A stretch of 64,000 nucleotides of DNA from Siccirubricoccus phaeus (lineage in GTDB: Bacteria; Pseudomonadota; Alphaproteobacteria; Acetobacterales; Acetobacteraceae): NCBI RefSeq assembly GCF_008360935.1, contig NZ_SRXO01000009.1:1-64000 (forward strand). Direction: 5' to 3'. Below the pieces are notes generated by a model. That model was not told the DNA's origin. It was given only the letters and a program-made list of their open reading frames with translations, and did no database searches. Below, in pieces: positions 25,050 through 34,061 of the stretch. Positions within the stretch are counted from its first letter, which is position 1. Each line of letters begins with the position of its first letter. Position numbers and translations under genes: made by a program.

Positions 25050-26558
25050 TCAGGCCGGCGCATCGCAGAGATAGCGCTTCAGGTGATAGGGCTGCGCCGC
25101 GATGGCCGGGCAGAAGCTGGCGATGATCGGCTCCAGCTTCCAATAGAGGTCGCGCCATTCGGCATTCAGCGCCTCCAGCCGCGCCCGCGCCGCTTCCGCT
25201 TCCCGCGCTAATTTCGCCAGGTCGATCATGGTGTGCTTGCCGTCCTTGAAGACGAAATTGCCGCCCGTCATCACATGGCGCACGCCGTTGCCGTCCTCGG
25301 TATGGACGATCTGGTTGGTGGACCAGTGATGCGGGATCCAGTTGATGGTCCCGAGGTCGAGGAAGACGATATCCGCCTTGTAGCCCGGCGCCAGCAGGCC
25401 GAGATCCTTGAAGCCCAGCGCCTTGGCCGAGCCCAGGGTCGCCGCCCGATAGACCTCGTCGCTGGTCGCCCAGAAGCGCGGATCGGGCGTCTGTACCTTG
25501 GAGAGCATGGAGGCGTAGCGCATCGCCTCATACATGTTCTGGTTGTCGGCGCAGGTGGCGCCATCCGTGCCGATGCCCACATTGCAGCCGGCATCCAGCG
25601 CCTGGCGCAGCCGGAACATGCCATTGCCGAGGCGCATGTTGGAGCCCGGGTTGTGCGCCATGGAGGCGCCGTGATCCGCCATGCGCCGGAAGTCGTCGTC
25701 ATCCAGCCAGACGGCATGGGCGGCGGTGAAATTCGGCCCCAGCAGGCCGAGCCCATCCATATGGGCGATCAGCGTCTTGCCGTATTTCTTGCGGCCGACC
25801 ACCGCCTGCACCTTGCTCTCCCCCACATGGGAATGCAGGCCGATGCCGTGCTCCTTCGCCAGCCGGGCGCAGCCGCACATGAATGCATCGGCGCAATGCA
25901 GCGGGATGGTGGGGGCGATGGCGGGCAGGATGTCCTCCCCGGCCCAGGCCCAATTCTTCAGGATGCCCTCGATGGCCGCGAGCGTCTGCTGCCAGGGCAG
26001 CAGCTTCAGCTTGTCCACCTGGGTCTGCAACGCGTCCGGCAGCGCGTCGTAGAGGCCGGGGATGGCCTCGTAGAAGCTGCGGTCGGCAACCATCGGCGCG
26101 ATGACGGCGCGCATCCCCGCCTCGGCATAGGCCTCCGCCGCGGCGGCGAAGCCATCCTGGGTCGGCAGGGGGAATTCGTAGTAAAGGTCATAGGCCGCGG
26201 TGCAGCCCTTCGAGATCATCTCCGCCGCGCAGATCAGGGTGGAGAGCTTCTTGTCCTCGGTGGTGCGGCTGCCGCCGATCCAGGGCGCGGAGGCCAGCAG
26301 CAATTCCAGCGTCACCTTGTCGAGCTGCCCCTTGCCGAGGCCGGTATGGCCATGGGTATGGGCGTTGATGAGGCCGGGATGCAGCAGCATCCCCGTCGCA
26401 TCCACTTCCGTCGTGCCCTCCGGCGCCTCCAGGCTGGGGCCGACGGCGCGGATGATGCCATCCTCGATGAGGATGTCGGCCGGCGTGCCGCGGCGGGCGG
26501 CGGTTTCGGCGATCAGGCCACCGCGGATGCGGGTGAAGCCCTTGGCGGCTTTTGCCAT
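25050..26558 (-). CDS. amidohydrolase family protein (TRZ/ATZ/cytosine deaminase type)
   Basis: A 502-residue metal-dependent hydrolase of the amidohydrolase superfamily. The metal site begins with HTHGH (His67, His69) after LLHPGLINA; GLHSHVGES and the later IGTDGATCADNQN provide further metal and catalytic residues (the Asp of GTDG). The opening and closing beta-sandwich (ILIEDGIIRAVG, LLAPGYKADIVFLDLGTINWIPHH) is complete. The family includes deaminases of cytosine, guanine, S-adenosylhomocysteine and triazines. The start is ATG 26558 with AGGGAG ahead. It follows the ABC permease in the same direction, so the imported compound is probably its substrate. Confidence 0.9.
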   Translation of the reverse strand: MAKAAKGFTRIRGGLIAETAARRGTPADILIEDGIIRAVGPSLEAPEGTTEVDATGMLLHPGLINAHTHGHTGLGKGQLDKVTLELLLASAPWIGGSRTTEDKKLSTLICAAEMISKGCTAAYDLYYEFPLPTQDGFAAAAEAYAEAGMRAVIAPMVADRSFYEAIPGLYDALPDALQTQVDKLKLLPWQQTLAAIEGILKNWAWAGEDILPAIAPTIPLHCADAFMCGCARLAKEHGIGLHSHVGESKVQAVVGRKKYGKTLIAHMDGLGLLGPNFTAAHAVWLDDDDFRRMADHGASMAHNPGSNMRLGNGMFRLRQALDAGCNVGIGTDGATCADNQNMYEAMRYASMLSKVQTPDPRFWATSDEVYRAATLGSAKALGFKDLGLLAPGYKADIVFLDLGTINWIPHHWSTNQIVHTEDGNGVRHVMTGGNFVFKDGKHTMIDLAKLAREAEAARARLEALNAEWRDLYWKLEPIIASFCPAIAAQPYHLKRYLCDAPA

Positions 26559-26673
26559 GTTGTCGTCTCCCTGAGGGTGGTCGCTTGCGGCGGAAGCACC
26601 GGAAGCATGACTCACGCGATGAAACCAAAGACCAGAGCGTGAGGCGTGGGCACCGGGCGAACGCCTCCCGCCT

Positions 26674-27418
26674 TCAGATACCGGGGTTGGGCGTGTCCAC
26701 GCCGCTGGACCAGGGGAAGAGCAGGCGTTCCGCGATCGCCACCGCCTGGAACAGCAGGATGCCCATCAGCGCCAGGATCACCACCGCGCCGAAGGCGAGC
26801 GGCGTGCGGAAGAAGGCCATGGAGGTCTGGATAAGATAGCCGAGCCCCGCATCCGCCCCGACGAATTCCGCCACCACCGCGCCCACCACGGCCAGCGCCG
26901 CCGCCACCTTCAGCCCGGCGAAGACGAAGGGGATGGCGAAGGGTAGGCGGATGCGGGTGAGTTCTTGGATACGCCCGGCGCGGCAGGCGCGGCCCAGCTC
27001 GATCAGCTCCGGCGGCGTCGCCAGCAGGCCGGAGACGGTGCCGACCACCAGCGGAAAGAAGGCGACGAGGAAGGTGACGATGATCCGCGGCAGCTCATTG
27101 GCGCCGAGGGCGACGATGAGGATGGGGGCCAGCGCCACCTTCGGGATGGATTGCGTCACCACCAGCAGCGGGGTGAGCGCCGCCGAGATGGCGGGGGAGG
27201 CGGCGATCAGCATCGCCAGCGGCAGGGAGATGACGACCGAGGCGGCGAAGCCCCACAGCACGGTGCCGAGCGTGGCCAGCGTATGGCCCAGCACGGTGGG
27301 CCAGGCGGCCAGGGTCTCGGCGAGGATCAGGCTGGGCATGGGCAGCAGGAAGGGGCGGATGCCGAAGCCACGGCAGGCGCCCTCCCAGGCCAGGAACAGC
27401 GCGATGACGGCCGCGAAG
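26674..27418 (-). CDS. ABC transporter permease (SsuC/TauC/ThiX type), 5' end lost in homopolymer tract
   Basis: A binding-protein-dependent permease of the NitT/TauT group. The open frame codes for FAAVIALFLAWEGACRGFGI, a first membrane helix, then at least five more; the EAA-like cytoplasmic loop is at ELIELGRACRAGRIQELTRIRLP. The frame runs into a poly-C/poly-G tract at 27419, and no start codon is left upstream. An internal ATG at 27339 would delete the first helix. About 247 residues remain, so perhaps only 5–15 N-terminal residues and the start are missing. I think the gene is intact in the organism and damaged in this sequence. It lies between the ATPase and amidohydrolase genes. Confidence 0.85.
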
Positions 27419-27495
27419 CCCCCCCCCCCCCGCGCCCCCCCCCCCCCCCCGCCGCCCCCCCCCCCCCCCCGGGGGGGGGGGGGGGGGGGGGGGGG
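27419..27495. other. 77-nt poly-C/poly-G tract, probably a sequencing or assembly artefact
   Basis: About 49 cytosines broken by a few guanines (27419–27470) run directly into 25 guanines (27471–27495). Nothing similar occurs elsewhere in the window. It removes the start of the permease gene. A true tract of this type would be a perfect hairpin; a base-calling or gap-closing error is more likely. Confidence 0.85.
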
Positions 27496-27529
27496 CCGCG
27501 GCAGGCCCGGGCCGTGTGCCGACCCACCC

Positions 27530-27592
27530 CCACACCCGTCCCCTCCACCCCCACCCTGGCCCTCCCCCGCCAGCGGGGGAGGGAATGGTCCG
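27530..27592. repeat. dispersed repeat, CCCCCACCCTG…GCGGGGGAGGG type
   Basis: ACCCCCACCCTGGCCCTCC followed by a small hairpin CCCCCGCCAGCGGGGG. Near-identical units occur at 33839–34033 (twice, inverted) and 35388–35490. It ends two bases before the ATPase stop codon. Confidence 0.7.
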
Positions 27593-27594
27593 GT

Positions 27595-28347
27595 TCATGC
27601 CGCACGCACCCGCTCCCCATAGATCAGCCCGCGGATGCGTTGCGCCGCCGCCTGGAATTCCGCGCTGCCTTCCTGGTCGAAGCTGCGTGGCCGCGGCAGC
27701 TTCACCGGGATGATCTCCGCCACCCGCCCGGGCCGCGGCGACATCACCACCACCCGGTCCGCCAGCAGCACCGCCTCCGGGATGGAATGGGTCACGAACA
27801 GCACCGCCATTTCCCGCCCCTGCCAGATGCGGAGCAATTCCAGGCTCATCTCCTCCCGCGTCAGCGCGTCCAGCGCGCCGAAGGGCTCGTCCATCAGCAG
27901 CACCCGCGGCTCCTGCAGCAGGGCGCGGCAGATCGCGACGCGCTGCTGCATGCCGCCGGAAAGCTCGCGTGGCCGCCGATGCTCGAAGCCCGCCAGCCCG
28001 GCGGTGGCCAGCAGCGCCCGGGCGCGGGCTTCCGTCTCGCGCCCTGCGCGCCGCATCAGCCGCAGCGGGAAGGTGACGTTGCGCAGCACATCCGCCCAGG
28101 GCAGCAGCGTCGCCGCCTGGAACACCATGGCGGTGTCCGCGCGCGGTTCCGTCACCGGGCGGCCGTCCAGCACCACATGCCCGGCCGTCGCCGGCAGCAG
28201 CCCCGCCACCAGCCGCAGCAGCGTCGACTTCCCGCAGCCCGAGGCGCCGACGATGGCGACGAATTCCCCCGGCGCGACCGTCAGCGTGACGTCGCGCAGC
28301 GCCTCCATCTCGCCGAAGCGCTTGCTGACGCGGTCCAGCCGGATCAT
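27595..28347 (-). CDS. ABC transporter ATP-binding protein (SsuB/TauB/ThiZ type)
   Basis: A 250-residue nucleotide-binding subunit. Walker A GASGCGKST is at residues 34–42, the Q-loop is in MVFQAATLLPW, the signature is LSGGMQQR, Walker B is VLLMDEPFGALD, and the switch His is in FVTHSIPEA. Start ATG at 28347 overlaps the binding-protein stop by four bases (ATGA). It belongs with the permease at 26674 and the binding protein at 28344 in an importer of the nitrate/sulfonate/taurine/pyrimidine group. Confidence 0.95.
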   Translation of the reverse strand: MIRLDRVSKRFGEMEALRDVTLTVAPGEFVAIVGASGCGKSTLLRLVAGLLPATAGHVVLDGRPVTEPRADTAMVFQAATLLPWADVLRNVTFPLRLMRRAGRETEARARALLATAGLAGFEHRRPRELSGGMQQRVAICRALLQEPRVLLMDEPFGALDALTREEMSLELLRIWQGREMAVLFVTHSIPEAVLLADRVVVMSPRPGRVAEIIPVKLPRPRSFDQEGSAEFQAAAQRIRGLIYGERVRAA

Positions 28348-29339
28348 GGCAGCAGGCTGGTATCGATGGCCTGGGTCGGATCCCATTTCGGGTCGAGCTG
28401 CAGGCTTTCCGCCACCACCCGCCAGGTCGTCGCCAGGCGTTCCGCGCCGAAGCGGCCGAGGCCGGTCTCCCGCGCATGGTCGGTGAAGACGAAGCTCACC
28501 ACGGCGCGGAGCGAGCCCTCGCAATCATCCTGCGCCACTTCCGGGTTGCGGGCGACATGCAGCCTGCAGGCCTCCGCCTGGTTGTCCCGCGCCCATTCCA
28601 GGCTCTTCTGCAAGCCGCGCAGGAAGCGGCGCGTCAGGTCCGGGTTGCGCTGGATCATCTCGTCCGTCGCCACGATGGCGGCGGCGTAGATCGCGAAGCC
28701 GGTCTCGACGAAGGGCAGGACGACGATCTCCTCCCCCGCCGCCCGCGCCGCCTTGTTCGTGTAGTAGTGGTGGATGGAGTAGAAGGGCGCGGCATCGACG
28801 CGCCGGGTGATGAGCATCGCCGCCATGGCGGAGGCATCGGTGTTCACCCAGGTGATGCGGTCCGGGTTGGTGCCGGCGCGGCGGGCGACTTCCGGGAAGT
28901 AGAGGCGGTGGCTGTTGCCCGGCGTCACCGCGATGCGCTTGCCCTCCAGCCCCTGGAAGCTGGTGATGCCGGAGGAGCGCAGCACGAAGAGCGAATGCGG
29001 CGAATGGGTGTAGATGGCGGAGATGGCCCGCACCGGCACGTTCTGCCGCGCCCGCGCCGCCAGCACCGCGCCGAGATCAGCGACGCCGAATTGCGCGGCG
29101 CCGGCGACGATCTTGTTCACGGTGTCGCCGGAGCCGTAGCCGCGGGTGAGGGAGAGCTCGATCCCCTGGTCCCGCCAGAAGCCGCGGGCGGCGCCGGCGA
29201 AATAGGCGGCGTGCTCGCCGGTGGGGATCCAGTCGAGCTGGAGCAGGGCCCGGTCAGGCGCTGTCCCCTGGGCTCTGGCGGGGGCGGCGAGGGCAAGCGC
29301 GAGCGCGCAGATACCGGCCGCGATGGTCCTGAATCCCAT
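28344..29339 (-). CDS. ABC transporter substrate-binding protein (NMT1/THI5-like)
   Basis: A 331-residue periplasmic binding protein. It has a signal peptide (FRTIAAGICALALALAAPARAQG). The core LQLDWIPTGEHAAYFAGAARGFW is the NMT1/THI5-like hallmark seen in ThiY and related proteins that bind hydroxymethyl- or formylamino-pyrimidines and riboflavin; GYGSGDTVNKIVAGAAQFGVAD and GKRIAVTPGNSH follow. ATG 29339 with GGAGA ahead is preferred over a GTG 12 bases upstream. It is the first gene of the importer–amidohydrolase operon, so the ligand may be a pyrimidine-like or triazine-like ring compound. Confidence 0.92.
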   Translation of the reverse strand: MGFRTIAAGICALALALAAPARAQGTAPDRALLQLDWIPTGEHAAYFAGAARGFWRDQGIELSLTRGYGSGDTVNKIVAGAAQFGVADLGAVLAARARQNVPVRAISAIYTHSPHSLFVLRSSGITSFQGLEGKRIAVTPGNSHRLYFPEVARRAGTNPDRITWVNTDASAMAAMLITRRVDAAPFYSIHHYYTNKAARAAGEEIVVLPFVETGFAIYAAAIVATDEMIQRNPDLTRRFLRGLQKSLEWARDNQAEACRLHVARNPEVAQDDCEGSLRAVVSFVFTDHARETGLGRFGAERLATTWRVVAESLQLDPKWDPTQAIDTSLLP

Positions 29340-29747
29340 CGACGTCTCCACATCCGTTGCCCGGTGCCGGCGGCCTTCCCGGCGCGGATGGAACGCGAAA
29401 CGGCGGCGCGGCGCAAGGGTGGGGACGCCTGCCTTCGATTTTCAGGACGCCGCACTACCACAGCCCTAGGACGTTCCGTCCGGACGCGCCATCTGCGCGC
29501 TCGACCTCGCGCCGGAGGCGCGCCTCCGGCGCCTCCTTGACTTGAAATCGACACCATGGCTTTCGCGAATGGTCGCCTTCGACGGTGTCGAAGGCGCATG
29601 AGAGCGCCTTCGCTCAACAGCAGACGGAAGGCGCAACCGGACCGTCCGGTGCCTGCCGCGGCTTTGCCGCGGCAGGCTGTGCGAGGCCCGGCAGACATGG
29701 CGACTCCGGGGCCCCATGGCGTTGCGCAGCAACGTCATGGGGAAATC
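29340..29747. repeat. 408-bp gap filled by two dispersed repeat blocks
   Basis: No gene is seen. Positions 29470–29610 hold a block with CACCATGGCTTTCGCGAATGG and CGCCTTCGACGGTGTCGAAGGCG, related to 5443–5472 and 22470–22500. Positions 29660–29747 hold the hairpin CTGCCGCGGC…GCCGCGGCAG followed by CCCATGGCGTTGCGCAGCAACG, related in reverse complement to 2420–2560. The promoter of the importer operon should lie near 29340–29400 but is not obvious. Confidence 0.6.
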
Positions 29748-32330
29748 TCAAACCCCCGCCGGCGCCCCGACCTTGCCGCCGGCGGCCTGCCCCACCTCGC
29801 CCCGCCGCAGCCGCCCCTCGCCGCTGTACAGCACGATGGGCGCGGCGATGAAGACGGAGGAGGAGGCGCTGACGACAATGCCGAACAGCATCACCCAGGC
29901 AAACCCCGCCAGCGTGTCGCCACCGAAGATCGCCAGCGGCAGCGCCGAGAGCAGCAAGGTCATCGACGTGCCCAGCGAGCGGTTGAGCGTCTCGTTGATC
30001 GACTGATCGACGAGCTGCCGCAGCGGCATCTGCTTGTACTTCCGCAGATTCTCCCGCATCCGGTCGAACACCACCACCTTGTCGTTGGCCGAGAAGCCGA
30101 CGACCGTCAGGATGGCGGCGACCGTCGTCAGGTTGAACTCCACCCCGAACAGCACCATGAAGCCGACCGTCTTGGTGGTGTCCAGCACCAGGGTGATGAT
30201 CGCCGCAATGGCGAACTGCCACTCGAAGCGGAACCAGATATAGACCAGCATCGCCAGCAGGCTGATGCCCAGCGCGATCATGCCGCCCATGAAGAGCTCG
30301 TCGGAAACGCGGTTGCCCACCGCCTCCACCCGCAGCAGCCTCGTGCCGGGCGCCACCTGCTCCAGGGTTCCGCGCACCGCATTCACCGCCCGCTGGGTGC
30401 CGGCCTCATCGCCCTGCACCGGCAGCTTCACCAGCACCGTATCGGCGCTGCCGAATTCCTGCACGCCGACATCGCCGAGGTTCAGGCCGGACACGGCGCT
30501 GCGGATCTGCGCCAGGTCGGCAGCCTCCGGCGTCCGCACCTCCATCACGATGCCGCCCTTGAAGTCGATGCCCTTCTCCAGCCCCGGGTAGAAGGCGCCG
30601 ATCAGGGAGGCGGTGGAGAGCAGCGCGGACACCATCAACCCCATCCGCGCGCCCCTCATGAAGGGGATCTTCGTCACATCCGGCACCAGCCGGAACATCG
30701 GCCGCCCCAGCCAGCCCAGCAGGCCGCGGCCGCGGCCCATCACCGGCAGCTCGTTCGGCCGCTTCGCCCGGTACCACCAGGAGACCATGAGGCGCACCAG
30801 CGTCGTCGCCGTCCACATCTGCACCACGGTGCCGATCGCGACCGTGACGGCGAAGCCCTTCACCGGCCCACTGCCGAAGGCATAGAGGCAGCCCATGGCG
30901 ATCAGGTTGGTCAGGTTGGAATCCATGATGGTGCCGGAGGCCTTGGTGAAGCCCGCCTCCAGCGCGGAGAGCGCCGGGCGGCCGTTCTTCACCTCCTCCC
31001 GGATGCGCTCATTGATCAGGATATTCGCATCGAGGGCGGTGCCGAGCGTCAGCACGATGCCGGCGATGCCCGGCAGGGTCAGCGTCGCCTCCATCAGGGA
31101 CAGCGCCGCGATCATCATGACGATGTTGAAGAGCAGCGCGATATCGGCCAGCCAGCCGAACAGCCCATAGGCGAGGCCCATATAGAGGAAGACGAAAAGC
31201 GCCCCGGCGGCGAGTGCCAGCACGCCGGCGCGGATGGCGTCTGCCCCCAGCTCCGGCCCCACCGTCCGTTCCTCCACCACCGTCAGCGGCGCCGGCAAGG
31301 CGCCGGCGCGCAGCAGCACGGCCAGCTCGTTCGCCGTGCGGGCGGTGAAGCTGCCGCTGATCTGGCCGCGGCCGCCGGTGATCGGCTCCCTAATATTCGG
31401 CGCGGTGATCACCTTGTCGTCCAGCACGATGGCGAAGGGCCGGCCGACATTCTGCCGCGTCACCTCGGCGAAGCGACGGGTGCCCACGGAATCGAAGGTG
31501 AAATTCACCACCCATTCGCCGTTGCGGCTGTCCTGCCCGGCCCGCGCATCGGTCAGGTTGGCGCCGTCCACCTCCACCCGCCGGCGCACCGCGAAGCGGT
31601 CCTGCTGGCCGGGCACCGGGCGCTCCGCGGCCAGGAACATCACCCCGGGCGGCGGGGTGGGGCTCAGCGGGTTCGCGCTTTCGTCCAGCAGGTGGAAGGT
31701 CATGCGGGCGGTCTTGCCCAGCAGCTCCTTGATCCGCCCCGGATCTTCCACGCCCGGAAGCTGCACCAGGATGCGGCTCTGCCCCTGGCGAGCGATCAGC
31801 GCCTCGGAAACGCCGGTCTCGTCGATCCGCCGCCGGACGATCTCGATGGATTGCTCGACGGCGCCGGTCGCCTTGGCGCGCAGCCCGGCCTCCGTCAGGG
31901 TGGCGGTGACGGTGCCGTCCTCGGCCGTCGCCACCTCGATGTCAGGCACGCTGGTGCCGGTGCTGGCGGTGATCTGGTTCGCCTGTTCCCGCATCAGCCC
32001 GGCCGCGGCGGCGGCCTGCCCCGCCTCCCGCACCCGGAAGCTGACGCGGCGATTCGCCGGGTCCGCGGCCAGGTTGACATAGCCGATATTCTGCTGCCGG
32101 AGCCGCGTGCGCGCGGCATCCGCCAGGCTTTCCAGCCTCTCCCGCACCACCGCGTTCAGATCGACCTCGAGCAGCAGGTAGGAGCCGCCGCGGAGGTCGA
32201 GGCCGAGGGAGAATTGCCGCGCCCAGCCGGGCAGCTCGGCGCGCGGGAAGAAATTCGGCACGCAGAGCAGGGTGCTGACCAGCAGCACCGCCAGGATGGC
32301 GAGGGTCTTCCAGCGCGAGAAGAACATCAT
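29748..32330 (-). CDS. secDF: fused protein translocase subunit SecDF
   Basis: An 860-residue membrane protein joining SecD and SecF, the RND-like accessory of the Sec translocon that uses the proton gradient to pull proteins across the inner membrane. The SecD part has an N-terminal helix, SLGLDLRGGSYLLLEVD, a periplasmic head region, and TLGTALDANILINERIREE in the membrane domain. After a linker (residue about 540) the SecF part opens IPFMRGARMGL, continues with EKGIDFKGGIVMEV, and shows GFSANDKVVVFDRMREN and NETLNRSLGTSMT. All twelve expected membrane helices appear present. Many alphaproteobacteria keep SecD and SecF as separate genes. No yajC is next to it. Confidence 0.95.
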   Translation of the reverse strand: MMFFSRWKTLAILAVLLVSTLLCVPNFFPRAELPGWARQFSLGLDLRGGSYLLLEVDLNAVVRERLESLADAARTRLRQQNIGYVNLAADPANRRVSFRVREAGQAAAAAGLMREQANQITASTGTSVPDIEVATAEDGTVTATLTEAGLRAKATGAVEQSIEIVRRRIDETGVSEALIARQGQSRILVQLPGVEDPGRIKELLGKTARMTFHLLDESANPLSPTPPPGVMFLAAERPVPGQQDRFAVRRRVEVDGANLTDARAGQDSRNGEWVVNFTFDSVGTRRFAEVTRQNVGRPFAIVLDDKVITAPNIREPITGGRGQISGSFTARTANELAVLLRAGALPAPLTVVEERTVGPELGADAIRAGVLALAAGALFVFLYMGLAYGLFGWLADIALLFNIVMMIAALSLMEATLTLPGIAGIVLTLGTALDANILINERIREEVKNGRPALSALEAGFTKASGTIMDSNLTNLIAMGCLYAFGSGPVKGFAVTVAIGTVVQMWTATTLVRLMVSWWYRAKRPNELPVMGRGRGLLGWLGRPMFRLVPDVTKIPFMRGARMGLMVSALLSTASLIGAFYPGLEKGIDFKGGIVMEVRTPEAADLAQIRSAVSGLNLGDVGVQEFGSADTVLVKLPVQGDEAGTQRAVNAVRGTLEQVAPGTRLLRVEAVGNRVSDELFMGGMIALGISLLAMLVYIWFRFEWQFAIAAIITLVLDTTKTVGFMVLFGVEFNLTTVAAILTVVGFSANDKVVVFDRMRENLRKYKQMPLRQLVDQSINETLNRSLGTSMTLLLSALPLAIFGGDTLAGFAWVMLFGIVVSASSSVFIAAPIVLYSGEGRLRRGEVGQAAGGKVGAPAGV

Positions 32331-32431
32331 GGCAGGCGGGCTTCACCTTTGCAGGGCCAAGGGGACCCAGGGGGGGCCGGGTTAGCCGTGGGGGGGCGGG
32401 GATGCAAGCTTCGCCCCGCCGGCGGGCCGGG

Positions 32432-32635
32432 TCAGCCCTCGGCGGGTTCCGCCCCCGTCGCCGGCGCGGCCCAGGCGCCGCCCCCGGTCAGCCAGTGGTA
32501 GAAGCCGGCATATTGCGCCGGCACTGCCGGCCGCGCCGCTGCGGCCTCGGGGCGTTCGGTGGCTTCGATCTCGCGCAGGCGGGCGGCGATGGCGGCGAAA
32601 TCCTCGGCAATCGGCAGGGTCACGATGCAATCCAT
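32432..32635 (-). CDS. small hypothetical protein
   Basis: A 67-residue frame starting MDCIVTLPIAEDFAAIAARLREIEATERPE, with a helical first half and an Ala/Pro-rich second half containing YAGFYHWLTGGGAWA. It is about 100 bp upstream of secDF on the same strand. The ribosome-binding site is weak. The composition of the first half looks coding; I do not recognise a family. It may be translated or may be chance. Confidence 0.45.
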   Translation of the reverse strand: MDCIVTLPIAEDFAAIAARLREIEATERPEAAAARPAVPAQYAGFYHWLTGGGAWAAPATGAEPAEG

Positions 32636-32865
32636 GGTGCAGGGCAGTGGGGCATATCTTCCCCCGGGATCATTCCCCGTTCATTGCCACCGGGTGACGC
32701 AGTGTACCAGCCGGGTGACGCGCCGGCCCCGCTGGTCTAGAGGCCCCGTTGCTCTGCCCTCTTCTTCGCCCGCGGGTTCCGCCCGCGCCCGGAAGGGACC
32801 GGCAGGCGGCTGACATCAAGGCCGACGGCGCGACCGCGCCAGCGGCGGCTGCGCAGGAATCTCGC

Positions 32866-33804
32866 ATGTCCCTCAGGATCGGCGTCATCGGCACCGGGCA
32901 TTTCGGCCGCTTCCATGCCCAGAAATTGGCGGCCCGCGGCTGCCTGGCAGGGCTGCACGACATGGACGCCGCCCGCGCCGCCCAGGTGGCGGAGGAGGTG
33001 GGGACCACAGCCATGGACCCCATCGCCCTGATCGACGCGGCCGACGCCGTGGTGGTGGCGGTGCCCACGGCGTATCACTACCAGCACGCCATCGCCGCCA
33101 TCGCCGCCGGCCGCCACGTCTTCATCGAGAAGCCGATCGCCGCCAGCCTGGAGGAGGCGCAGGACCTGGTCGATGCCGCCGCCGCCCGCGGGGTGGTGCT
33201 GCAGGTGGGGCTTATCGAGCGCTATTCCGCCGCCATCCGCACGCTGCGCGAAAGCCGGGCGGGGGAAGGGGCGCTGGCCTTCGAGGCGACCCGCGTCGCC
33301 CCCTTCCGCCCGCGCAGCCTGGATATCTCCGTGGTGCTGGACCTGATGATCCATGATTTGGACCTGCTGCTGACCCTGGCCGCCTCGAAGCTCGCGGAGG
33401 TGCGGGCGGTGGGGCGGCGGGTGATGTCGCCGCATCCGGATTTCGCCGTGGCGCAGCTTCGCTTCGAGAGTGGCGCGGCGGCGACGGTGACGGCCAGCCG
33501 GATCAGCGTGGGGCTGGAACGGCGGCTGCGCGTGCTGGGGCCGGCGGGGGAGACGCGGGTGGATTTCCTTGCCCGCAGCCTGGAGCGGCTGCGCCCTGGC
33601 GGGGCGGAGCCGGTCGCGACCATGCCCGGCTGGGGCATCGACCGCGCCACCTGGGTGGAGCATGACAGCCTGGAGGCGGAGCAGACCGCCTTCCTGGCCA
33701 GCATCGAGACCGGGGCGCCGGTGGAGGCGAACGGCGCCGTGGCGATCGCCGCGCTGGACGCCGCGCTGCGGGTGGAGGCGGCGATCCGGGCAAGCGGCGG
33801 CTGA
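32866..33804 (+). CDS. Gfo/Idh/MocA family oxidoreductase
   Basis: A 312-residue NAD(P)-dependent oxidoreductase of the Gfo/Idh/MocA family. The Rossmann motif GVIGTGHFGRFHAQKL is at residues 6–21, VVVAVPTAYHYQHA and HVFIEKPIA (catalytic-type Lys in EKP) follow, and MIHDLDLLL carries the DxxxH-like region. In several alphaproteobacteria a protein of this type lies between lpxA and lpxB; here lpxB is only 1.6 kb away but on the other strand with a MarR–SDR pair between, so a lipid A link is possible but unproven. Start ATG 32866. Substrate unknown. Confidence 0.9.
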   Translation: MSLRIGVIGTGHFGRFHAQKLAARGCLAGLHDMDAARAAQVAEEVGTTAMDPIALIDAADAVVVAVPTAYHYQHAIAAIAAGRHVFIEKPIAASLEEAQDLVDAAAARGVVLQVGLIERYSAAIRTLRESRAGEGALAFEATRVAPFRPRSLDISVVLDLMIHDLDLLLTLAASKLAEVRAVGRRVMSPHPDFAVAQLRFESGAAATVTASRISVGLERRLRVLGPAGETRVDFLARSLERLRPGGAEPVATMPGWGIDRATWVEHDSLEAEQTAFLASIETGAPVEANGAVAIAALDAALRVEAAIRASGG

Positions 33805-33838
33805 GCGGCCGGGCGCGCCTGCCCCCCAGGCGGGCGGC

Positions 33839-34033
33839 GCCGACCGCGACTCTCTCTCCCGCCTGCGGGGGAGGGCCCGGGGTGTCTTTCCACCGGGAAG
33901 TGCCGGGCGGTGGGGTACCCGTCCCTGGCAGCCACTCCGGCATCCGTGCCCAGGACACCGGGGCCGGCAGCAGACGCCACGCCACCCACCCCCACCCTGA
34001 CCCTCCCCGCCAGCGGGGGAGGGGACATGCATC
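33839..34033. repeat. inverted pair of CCCCCACCCTGACCCTCC-type repeats
   Basis: A block CTCTCTCCCGCCTGCGGGGGAGGG at the left and CCCCCACCCTGACCCTCC plus CGCCAGCGGGGGAGGGGA at the right enclose GGTGTCTTTCCACCGGGAAG. The right unit matches 27540–27592 and 35448–35490 nearly base for base. Non-coding. Confidence 0.7.
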
Positions 34034-34061
34034 CCTTGCCTCCCTCGCGGCTTGGCCATAA

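Noticed and set aside
27419-27495. G-rich tract as a genuine G-quadruplex regulator
   Set aside because: A C-run joined to a G-run of this length with loss of a start codon fits an artefact better; kept as an open point in the findings.
29556-32501. Open frame of about 980 codons on the plus strand opposite secDF
   Set aside because: His/Arg/Gln-rich shadow of the minus-strand SecDF gene; no recognisable domain.
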